Shown here in pieces: positions 1 to 5,965 of a stretch of DNA of 9,171 bases. Where the stretch lies: positions 1 through 9,171 of the forward strand of contig CAADUC010000099.1 in the NCBI GenBank assembly GCA_900752115.1, read 5' to 3'. This DNA comes from Clostridia bacterium (GTDB taxonomy: Bacteria; Bacillota; Clostridia; Oscillospirales; Acutalibacteraceae). Within the stretch, counting starts at the first letter, position 1, and each line of letters starts with the position of its first letter. The notes under the pieces were generated by a model, which was not told the origin of the DNA, did not search any database, and saw only the letters and a program-made list of their open reading frames with translations. A program made the position numbers and the translations under genes.

Positions 1-604
1 ACGCATTCGCATACCTTCGAACGTTGTTGGCCACAAAAACAGGGAAGGGGAACAATCTGCGCAGCATTTTCTCAATGGGGACGTCCCGTTCCTCCCAGAT
101 TCCGTCGCTGTCCAGAATGATGCCGTTTGCACAGTCAACGACGCCGCAGATGGTAACGCCCGCGCCGACAATCGCATCGGTGCAGTATTGCCGGGAAGCC
201 ATCATCATGGAGTAAAGGCGGAATGCGGTGTCCACAAAATACTGCGGCGTTGTGGTTTCCGGCAGCAAAGCGGCGTCCTCATAAACCAGATCGCCGCAAA
301 GATTTGTGACGGTCAGGCGAACCTCTTCCTTTCGCAGGGCAAATCCAAGCGCGATATATTTGGAACGGCTGATATCCACCAGAATCTCCCGGCGCCCCGC
401 TGTCCCGGTATTGGGAACCGTCGTCCCTTCTCCCAGAATGGCCTCCTGTATCAGATCGTTGATTATGACTGTGATGGAAGCGGGCGTCAGTTTCAGCCGG
501 GCGGCTATCTGTTTGCGCGACATTCCTCCCGACTCATGAAGCAGCCGTAACACAGCGCTGCGATTTGATATTTTTACATCTGCCATGTTTGTTCCGCACA
601 ACAT
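1..604 (-). CDS. ROK-family transcriptional repressor, N-terminal part (cut by window edge)
   Basis: About 201 codons are visible; the C-terminus lies beyond base 1. The N-terminus (SNRSAVLRLLHESGGMSRKQIAARLKLTPASITVIINDLI) is a winged helix-turn-helix of the NagC/XylR type. It is followed by a gly/arg-rich turn (TGTAGRREILVDI) and the start of the ROK actin-like ATPase fold (YIALGFALRKEEVRLTVTNLCGDLV). The part ending in FPVFVANNVRRYANA matches the place where ROK proteins carry the sugar-contacting Asn. ROK repressors typically bind sugars or sugar phosphates and control nearby carbohydrate genes, so the ABC importer just upstream on the same strand is a likely target (inference). ATG at 604 is preferred because AGAGGA (613-618) lies 8 nt upstream; an in-frame ATG at 586 (MADVKIS) is the alternative. 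Whether the zinc-binding cysteines are present cannot be seen. Family confidence is high; the effector is unknown. Confidence 0.88.
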   Translation of the reverse strand, partial: MLCGTNMADVKISNRSAVLRLLHESGGMSRKQIAARLKLTPASITVIINDLIQEAILGEGTTVPNTGTAGRREILVDISRSKYIALGFALRKEEVRLTVTNLCGDLVYEDAALLPETTTPQYFVDTAFRLYSMMMASRQYCTDAIVGAGVTICGVVDCANGIILDSDGIWEERDVPIEKMLRRLFPFPVFVANNVRRYANA

Positions 605-794
605 AATATCGTTCCTCTTTTACCGTGAATTCGATAAAATCTGCATATTTTCTGACGCACTTTTCTCACCGCGGCCTGCAGGAAGCCGAAACCGAGCCGG
701 ACAGCGCGGGAACAGCCGGCTTTGCGCATGCAGCCCGGCTTTCCGGGTCTTCGGGAATGTCACGGCATTCGGTTTCCGTTCCATGAGAGAATAT
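605..794 (-). promoter_or_regulatory. GC-rich structured 5' leader of the ROK gene
   Basis: The stretch between the inferred transcription start (about 794) and the ROK start contains several short inverted repeats: CCCGG/CCGGG (734-738 with 743-747, 4-nt loop) and AGCCGG/CCGGCT (695-700 with 716-721, 15-nt loop). Both lie in sequence much richer in GC than the promoter around it. A 54-codon frame without a good ribosome site also fills most of it (620-784). No riboswitch class was recognised and no T-run follows the hairpins, so attenuation is not shown. It may simply be an untranslated leader. Confidence 0.3.
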
Positions 795-800
795 AAATTA

Positions 801-830
801 AGTATACAGAAACATTCCAGGAATTGTCAA
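801..830 (-). promoter_or_regulatory. Strong sigma70-type promoter for the ROK repressor gene
   Basis: On the minus strand a perfect TTGACA (-35, 825-830) is separated by 18 nt from TATACT (-10, 801-806, five of six consensus positions). This is the best promoter match in the window. Transcription would begin near 794 and run through a leader of about 190 nt to the ROK start at 604. Its place just after the last permease gene means the repressor can be made independently of the transporter transcript. Confidence 0.75.
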
Positions 831-872
831 TAGAACCCCGGCGAACACACAGCCGCGCGGTGCGGGCTGCTT

Positions 873-1688
873 TCACTGCTTGATTCCCTCTGAGGCAATC
901 CCCGCCACAAAATGTTTCTGCAAAACAAAGAACAGGAGAATAACCGGAATGGAGCACAGAACACCGCCGGCCATCAGATGCGGATAGCGGTTCGCAAAAT
1001 AATCCGCCAGAGTGGAAAGCCCGGAAACAACGGGCATTTTATCCCTGTCACGAATGACGATCAGCGGCCAGAGCATATCCTTCCAGGTCGCAAGTCCGGA
1101 GAGAATCGCCAGGGAAACAATCGGCGCCCGAAGGACGGGAAGGACAATGGTCGCGTAGATCCGAAAATAGCTGCACCCATCCACCATAGCGGCTTCATCA
1201 AGCTCTCTCGGGATGGACAGAATAAACTGACGCAGCAGGAACCCGGCAAACACGGAAAACAGCTTTGTGATCCACAGCGCCGTCCTGGTGTTTACCAGTC
1301 CCAGAGACGAAAGAATGTTATACCGCGGGATAATGAAAATCTGCTCCGGGATCATCATAATGGAAAGAATGGCGAGGAACAGAACCTCGCGGCCCGGAAA
1401 ACGCAGGCGCGCAAATGCGTAGGCGGCCAGCGATCCGAAAAACACCTGTCCCAAAATGGAAATCACAATTGCCATGGCGGAGTTCAAAAACCATTGGGCA
1501 ATGGGAAACGTGCTCAGAATGTCCTCGTAATTCGAGAGGATCCACTGCTCGGGCAGAATCTGCATCGGGATCTTTGTCGAATCCTCAAAGGTTTTGAAGG
1601 AGGTCAGGAGCATCCATAAAAACGGAATGACCATCACCGCAACCGCTATGCAGAGAACGAGATAAACAGGCCATCTTTTTGCTTTCAT
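873..1688 (-). CDS. CUT1 carbohydrate ABC transporter permease (MalG-like)
   Basis: This 271-residue integral membrane protein is the second of two permease subunits forming the channel of a sugar-type importer. Hydrophobic segments lie at about 8-29, 66-90, 101-120, 137-152, 187-207 and 239-257, consistent with six membrane helices. The cytoplasmic EAA loop that docks the ATPase reads ELDEAAMVDG (162-171) followed by LPVLRAP, as in MalG/UgpE-type proteins. The C-terminus FVAGIASEGIKQ fits the short family ending. Length is normal for the family. The ATG at 1688 has a GGAGGT site 5 nt upstream, and the gene begins 15 nt after the first permease stops, so the two are co-translated. No ATPase gene follows; Gram-positive CUT1 systems often share an MsmX-like ATPase encoded elsewhere (family knowledge). 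Substrate unknown. Confidence 0.93.
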   Translation of the reverse strand: MKAKRWPVYLVLCIAVAVMVIPFLWMLLTSFKTFEDSTKIPMQILPEQWILSNYEDILSTFPIAQWFLNSAMAIVISILGQVFFGSLAAYAFARLRFPGREVLFLAILSIMMIPEQIFIIPRYNILSSLGLVNTRTALWITKLFSVFAGFLLRQFILSIPRELDEAAMVDGCSYFRIYATIVLPVLRAPIVSLAILSGLATWKDMLWPLIVIRDRDKMPVVSGLSTLADYFANRYPHLMAGGVLCSIPVILLFFVLQKHFVAGIASEGIKQ

Positions 1689-1703
1689 GCCGCACCTCCG
1701 TCA

Positions 1704-2621
1704 TCAGGAATAAAAGACCCACTTTTTCTGCAGCCGGTTCTGAATGAGGGTAATCACCATAATCACCAGGAACAGACAGACAGAAATGGCGGAGCCGTAG
1801 CCCTCCAGGAATTCCCCGCGGAACGTCATATCGTAGTACAGCCGCACCACGGTTCTGGAAGCGTCAATGGCGGGGGAGGAGGTGTTGTAGGTGGTGGAAG
1901 GGATGAGCATGTACACGATCTCAAACTCCTTGAACATGGAGATAACAGAGAGCGTCAGGACAAAATAGAGTGTGGGAGTGAGCAGCGGAAGCGTGATATA
2001 GAAAAACTGCTTGACGGAGCTCGCCCCGTCAATTCTGGCGGCTTCGTAATAGGAAACGGAAATGTTCTGCAGCCCGGCCAGAATCACAATGACCTGATAC
2101 CCGATGGAGGCCCAGATGATGACGACAGCGCACGAGATCAGCGTGTATTTTTCATCGGTCAGCCACGGGATTTCTTCGCCGCCCAGGGAACGGAGGATAT
2201 TGTTGACCATGCCGTACCGTGTGTTCAGCAGCCACCGCCAGGACATGGCAATGGCGGAGGGGGCGGTTACCAGAGGAAAAAAGATGAGCGTACGGAATGC
2301 GCCTCTGCCGCGGATTTTCGCATTCAGCATGACGGACAGGATGGTCGAAAGGATCAGAATGCTGGGTACACAGATGAGAACATACAGAAACGTGTTGCCG
2401 AACGACTGGAAAAAGGATTCATCCGCCAGAATCTCCGTATAATTCTGTAAGCCGATAAACGTGCCGTCCTTCAGGCTTTTTTTGTCTGTCAGGCTGATGC
2501 CGATGTTGTTGAAAAATGCATAGAAATGGAAAACCCCCAAACCGGCAAACAGGGGCAATATAAAGAGGTACCCTGAAAGGATCTCCTTTTTCCTGGCAGG
2601 GCTGAGCTTCTTCCGACTCAT
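1704..2621 (-). CDS. CUT1 carbohydrate ABC transporter permease (MalF/UgpA-like)
   Basis: This is the first permease of the importer, about 305 residues, with six predicted membrane helices (the first near 17-38 after a basic cytoplasmic N-terminus, the last near 278-295). The EAA loop reads YYEAARIDGASSVKQFFYITLPLLTP, close to the family pattern EAA---DGA-------I-LP-L-P, and contacts the helical domain of the ATPase. The start is ambiguous: a TTG at 2627 and an ATG at 2621 are in the same frame. The ATG is chosen because AAGGGG lies 7 nt before it, whereas the TTG almost abuts that site. The gene lies between the binding-protein gene (upstream, separated by a stem-loop) and the second permease (15 nt downstream). 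Together with its partner it should move a mono- or oligosaccharide or a polyol; the exact solute cannot be deduced. Confidence 0.93.
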   Translation of the reverse strand: MSRKKLSPARKKEILSGYLFILPLFAGLGVFHFYAFFNNIGISLTDKKSLKDGTFIGLQNYTEILADESFFQSFGNTFLYVLICVPSILILSTILSVMLNAKIRGRGAFRTLIFFPLVTAPSAIAMSWRWLLNTRYGMVNNILRSLGGEEIPWLTDEKYTLISCAVVIIWASIGYQVIVILAGLQNISVSYYEAARIDGASSVKQFFYITLPLLTPTLYFVLTLSVISMFKEFEIVYMLIPSTTYNTSSPAIDASRTVVRLYYDMTFRGEFLEGYGSAISVCLFLVIMVITLIQNRLQKKWVFYS

Positions 2622-2656
2622 AGACAAGCCCCTTTCCTTGAAAATCTGACAAGGAG

Positions 2657-2690
2657 CGGGGCCGTCTGCCTCCTTTCGCAGACAGCCCCG
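2657..2690 (-). repeat. Intercistronic stem-loop between binding-protein and permease genes
   Basis: An inverted repeat with 13-nt arms (2657-2669 and 2678-2690) and an 8-nt loop. In the minus-strand RNA all arm positions pair, one as a G-U wobble. It sits in the 82-nt gap after the binding-protein stop. No T-run follows, so it is not a classical full terminator. Such hairpins in ABC operons commonly protect the upstream mRNA end and allow far more binding protein than permease to be made (established for malE-malF type operons; inferred here). The loop contains GAAAGGAG, which resembles a ribosome site but has no start codon at a usable distance. Confidence 0.7.
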
Positions 2691-2703
2691 GCCTTATGCT
2701 TTT

Positions 2704-4059
2704 TTAGGAGGCGCTGCTCTGCTCTTCAGCGATCAGATCGTTGATCGCCGTTTCCAGGTTCTGCAGGCCCTCCTGTGCCGAGATCTCTCCGCTGAATACA
2801 GGGATCAGATTCGGGCTGATCTGTCCGAGACAGGAATAATTGCAAAGAGGCACGTCCCAAACCGTTACGATATGTTCGATCTCTTCCACGTAGACCTCGG
2901 AGTATTCGCTGTGTGCCTCCGCCCATGCGTCAATGGAGTTGAGGTTGGCAGGAACATGCCACTCTGTCTGTGCGTACGTGTCGATCGCTTCCTGATCGGT
3001 CGTCAGCCACTTCAGGAAAGCCCACGCCGCGTCAAAATCCGGCGTGCCGCTGTTGATCACGATGTTGTTCATGGTGATCGTGGAAAGGTAGTTTGTGCCG
3101 GAGCTGGGGCCGGTGGGAAACGCAATATATTCCAGAGTGTCCTTGACTTCCGAATCCCGGAACAATCCGGTGGTCCCGGAATCAGGGCAGACGATGACCA
3201 TGGCGGCGATACCGGACATCAAAAGCGAAACAGCGGAGGTTTCCACCAGCGTATCGTAATCAGCCTGGGAACCGCTGGCTACCATGCGCTGCACCATTTC
3301 CAGCATTTCGACAGATTCCGGGCAGTTCAGCGCGCAGGCTGTCACATCCTCGTTGTAGAGCTCCGCACCGTTTCCGGACAGGAGAAGCATGGTGCCGTGT
3401 GTCGGCTCGTTGATCGCCAAAGCGGAAGCAATTTCGCTGCCGCCGCTCTCCTGGATTTTCGCGTGGAGCTCCTCGGCAAGCGCTTCGTAATCGGTCCAGC
3501 TCCAGCCCTCCTGCGGGTAATCGACGCCGTATTTGTCAAAGATTGCCGTGTTGTAGGCAATGGCGTAAGAGTCCGTGTAGGTGGGAATTCCGTAAAGCAC
3601 GTCTCCCACGTAGTTCTGCTTGAGCGGATATTCCATAAATACGCTCAGATCGACGCCGTCCTCCTCAACAACGTCCTGGAGTTCGGCCAGCATGCCCGCG
3701 TTGCCCCACAGGCGGGTCTGAAGGCCTGCCCACAGCACATCGGGGCCTTCGTCCGTACCGAGGGTTGCGTTCATCAGCGTGCCGTATTCCGTGAGCGGCG
3801 TGACCTGCAGAGTTACATGGACGTCGGACTGCACTTCATTGAAAAGATCCACCAATACCTGCATCTCTTTCTCGTTCGACCATGTGGCAAAAGTGATTTC
3901 CGCGGTTTCCCCGCTGTTTGCTTCCGTCTGGTCCTGTGTGGAGGCAGACGGGCTGCCGTCCGCGGACGCCGTTCCCCCGGAGGATGTGGAGGTTCCGTTG
4001 CACGCACTGGTAACAAAGACGAGAGCCGCAGCCAAAAGGACACACAATACACGTTTCAT
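2704..4059 (-). CDS. Extracellular solute-binding lipoprotein of a CUT1 sugar ABC importer
   Basis: A 451-residue family 1 solute-binding protein. It begins with a type II signal peptide (MKR, then the hydrophobic stretch VLCVLLAAALVFV) and a lipobox TSAC with Cys20 as the lipidated residue; Thr at the -3 position is slightly unusual. A Ser/Thr/Gly/Ala-rich linker (about 21-52) tethers the domain outside the membrane. The mature part shows family hallmarks: EITFATWSNEKEMQVLVDLFNE near 54-75, EGPDVLWAG near 104-112, and LYGIPTYTDSYAIAYNTAIFDKYGVD near 155-180 with the downstream WSWTDYEALAEEL. The C-terminal lobe has the typical AAWAFLKWLTTDQEA motif. It captures the solute and delivers it to the two permeases encoded next. 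AGGAGG lies 8 nt before the ATG. The methyltransferase gene ends 51 nt upstream with no terminator between. Substrate unknown; aromatic residues are plentiful, fitting sugar binding. Confidence 0.93.
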   Translation of the reverse strand: MKRVLCVLLAAALVFVTSACNGTSTSSGGTASADGSPSASTQDQTEANSGETAEITFATWSNEKEMQVLVDLFNEVQSDVHVTLQVTPLTEYGTLMNATLGTDEGPDVLWAGLQTRLWGNAGMLAELQDVVEEDGVDLSVFMEYPLKQNYVGDVLYGIPTYTDSYAIAYNTAIFDKYGVDYPQEGWSWTDYEALAEELHAKIQESGGSEIASALAINEPTHGTMLLLSGNGAELYNEDVTACALNCPESVEMLEMVQRMVASGSQADYDTLVETSAVSLLMSGIAAMVIVCPDSGTTGLFRDSEVKDTLEYIAFPTGPSSGTNYLSTITMNNIVINSGTPDFDAAWAFLKWLTTDQEAIDTYAQTEWHVPANLNSIDAWAEAHSEYSEVYVEEIEHIVTVWDVPLCNYSCLGQISPNLIPVFSGEISAQEGLQNLETAINDLIAEEQSSAS

Positions 4060-4110
4060 TTTTCAGGCCTCCTAAACATTAAATTGGGATCGCTTTGCCG
4101 ATACTTGTTT

Positions 4111-4698
4111 CTACGCTTTTTTTACACAGGAAAAATAATAAAAATCAGGTTCCTCAATTACCGCTTCAATGGAAAACAGAGCGGAGAATTCAAGAGCTTC
4201 CTCGCCGGCGGGCCGAAGGGGGACCGAAATCCGGCCTGCCCGGCGGTGATGGACGCTGTTCAGCCGTTCCCGGCCGAGAGAATGCGCCACCACCACTTTG
4301 CCTCCCGGCCTGAGAACGCCCGCAAGATGCTCTGCCAGACGCTGTTTGTCACCGAAATGCGGGTAGGCATTGTGCAGAAATACCGCGTCGAAAGGACCTC
4401 CTGCAAAATGATAAAAATCCCCGCACTGGAAATGAACGCTGCTTCCCTCGTATTTACGGCGGGCGATTCCTATCATTTCCCGGGAGAGATCCAGTCCCCA
4501 GATACGGTCGGTCGTTTCCAGCAGAGGGGCGGTCAGCACGCCGGTGCCGCAGGCCAGATCCAGAACGGAATCGTGCGCATGGATTCCCGACAGGCGGATA
4601 ATCCGCCGCAGCTTCTGCGGATCGCAGCGGTTTCCTTCGTCCCACTGCTTTGCCGCGGCGTCAAAATAGGTGCGAATATCGTCAACCCGTAAAGTCAT
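4111..4698 (-). CDS. Small class I SAM-dependent methyltransferase
   Basis: This 195-residue cytoplasmic protein has the Rossmann-type SAM-binding fold of the UbiE/Methyltransf_11/25 group. Motif I is VLDLACGTGVL (45-55). The acidic end of strand 2 is GLDLS (Asp70), expected to contact the SAM ribose. QCGDFYHF (91-98) corresponds to motif III, PFDAVFLHNAYPHFGDK (102-118) to motif IV, and LRPGGKVVVAH (129-139) to the post-motif loop. The acceptor-binding part is short, so the substrate cannot be guessed. It starts at ATG 4698 with GAGGAG 9 nt upstream, 34 nt after the second iron-sulfur gene stops, and runs into the importer genes. Co-transcription with the iron-sulfur pair suggests a role in the same process, for example modifying a small molecule, cofactor or thiol (inference). 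Broad function is secure, specific role unknown. Confidence 0.88.
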   Translation of the reverse strand: MTLRVDDIRTYFDAAAKQWDEGNRCDPQKLRRIIRLSGIHAHDSVLDLACGTGVLTAPLLETTDRIWGLDLSREMIGIARRKYEGSSVHFQCGDFYHFAGGPFDAVFLHNAYPHFGDKQRLAEHLAGVLRPGGKVVVAHSLGRERLNSVHHRRAGRISVPLRPAGEEALEFSALFSIEAVIEEPDFYYFSCVKKA

Positions 4699-4732
4699 GT
4701 GAGGGTTCTCCTCTCCGTTTTAGGGGTTCGGG

Positions 4733-5965
4733 TCAATAAAAAGCAATGTCCGGGTTTTTCTTTTCCTCCGTCTGGTGGATATCCTTGGGATCGACAGCCT
4801 TGCCGTCCACAACTTCCCATCCCAACAGAGCCTCGGGCGGATCCACAAGCTTCATGGTAAGCGCGCCGGTTGGGCAGGTCTCCACACAGCAGCCGCAGCC
4901 CATGCACACGGCCTCGTTGACAAACAGGCCTTCGTCTCCGTAATCCCGGAGGAATTTACGGTGAATTGCGTGGAACATGCAGCGCTTTTCGTAGCAAAGG
5001 CCGCAGTCGGTGCACTTGTTCGGGTCGAGCACCGCACGGAACCGGGATTTGTTGTACATCTCGCGATAGGTGTACTTTCCCCCCGTGGCGGTGATGTGGC
5101 GCAGGCCCGAGCAGGTGTTCACATTGCAGTTGCACAGAATCGTTCCCACATTTTCCAGATCCATGGTGTGGGCCACCACATGGATATGCGGTGTTTTTTT
5201 GCCGGACTTCTGGATATAGTCAAACATTTCTTCCCAGGAAATTTCTTTGCCGAGGCCATGCTTGATCATAAAATCCGCCGTCTCATCCGCGGAAATGCAG
5301 ACGTGGTCATCCTGTCCGTACTCCGGATACCGCGTGCGGCAGGCGCACTGGTTCTGGGTCAGCTTTTTCTTGCTCTTGAGGATTTCCTTGTAGTTTTCCG
5401 CAGGCAGGAGATCGGGACAGTCCTTCACGGAATCGTAGCGCGGAACGATACGGTTCAGGCCGTGAATTCCCTTTTCCAGGAGCTCCTTCATCGTATCCTC
5501 AATGCACGGAGCAAAATCATATTCGTGCATCATGGCTACAGCCTTGTAATAGGCGGGACCGTTGCGCTCCATCCATTCCGGATTGTTCTGCAGATCCGAC
5601 CAGAGCGCTGCTCCCGGGGTAACGATGGGCTCGCCTGTTTTCTTGTCGTAAAAAATGTCTCCGCTCAAGTACCGATCTGCGAGCTGCTGCCGGACATATT
5701 CCCGATCCATGCCCAGACGCTCAATCAGCTTGTCTGATACCATGTGATCGCCAAGATCGGGCGTCCAGTCGGGATCGGGAAGCTCCATCAGGATTCTGGC
5801 GCAGTCCGGGCTCATCTTGTGCGCCAGCAGCCAGGGCATGAAGCGCGGCTCGCGAATACGCGGCTCAATCTTCAGGGCAAGGTCGAAATAGATGGGGTCA
5901 ATCTCTTTGTTGAGCATGCGGTTAATTTCATCGAGCATCTCCGGCGGTGTATTGGTGTAATCCAT
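4733..5965 (-). CDS. Iron-sulfur protein, winged-helix-like N-terminus plus dicluster ferredoxin domain (copy 2)
   Basis: A 410-residue soluble protein paralogous to the gene just upstream. The C-terminus is a two-cluster ferredoxin domain: C318-x2-C321-x2-C324-x4-C329-M, then C354-x2-C357-x2-C360-x3-C364-P. The first motif has one extra residue before its last Cys and lacks the usual Pro. A central region contains CPDLLP (183-188), CAC (207-209), Cys223 and CNCNVNTC (278-285); all these cysteines recur in the paralog and could hold another cluster. Residues about 50-115 resemble a winged helix (KMSPDCARILMELP, SDKLIERLGMDREYVRQQLADRYLSGDI). The ATG at 5965 is chosen because AGGAGG lies 7 nt before it; a longer frame reaching 6097 only reads antisense-like into the upstream gene. 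It overlaps the upstream stop by one base (TGATG), implying translational coupling. Likely an electron carrier or redox partner; partner unknown. Confidence 0.85.
   Translation of the reverse strand: MDYTNTPPEMLDEINRMLNKEIDPIYFDLALKIEPRIREPRFMPWLLAHKMSPDCARILMELPDPDWTPDLGDHMVSDKLIERLGMDREYVRQQLADRYLSGDIFYDKKTGEPIVTPGAALWSDLQNNPEWMERNGPAYYKAVAMMHEYDFAPCIEDTMKELLEKGIHGLNRIVPRYDSVKDCPDLLPAENYKEILKSKKKLTQNQCACRTRYPEYGQDDHVCISADETADFMIKHGLGKEISWEEMFDYIQKSGKKTPHIHVVAHTMDLENVGTILCNCNVNTCSGLRHITATGGKYTYREMYNKSRFRAVLDPNKCTDCGLCYEKRCMFHAIHRKFLRDYGDEGLFVNEAVCMGCGCCVETCPTGALTMKLVDPPEALLGWEVVDGKAVDPKDIHQTEEKKNPDIAFY

Noticed and set aside
841..872. Possible terminator after the second permease
   Set aside because: Only a 5-bp CAGCC/GGCTG pairing with no following T-run on the minus strand, so it does not support an intrinsic terminator.
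912..1619. 235-codon plus-strand frame
   Set aside because: Antisense to the second permease; Asn/Gln/Arg-rich nonsense composition.
2872..4692. 606-codon plus-strand open frame
   Set aside because: It lies antisense to the binding-protein and methyltransferase genes, crosses their junction, and its translation shows no family motif, while both minus-strand genes have clear motifs and ribosome sites.
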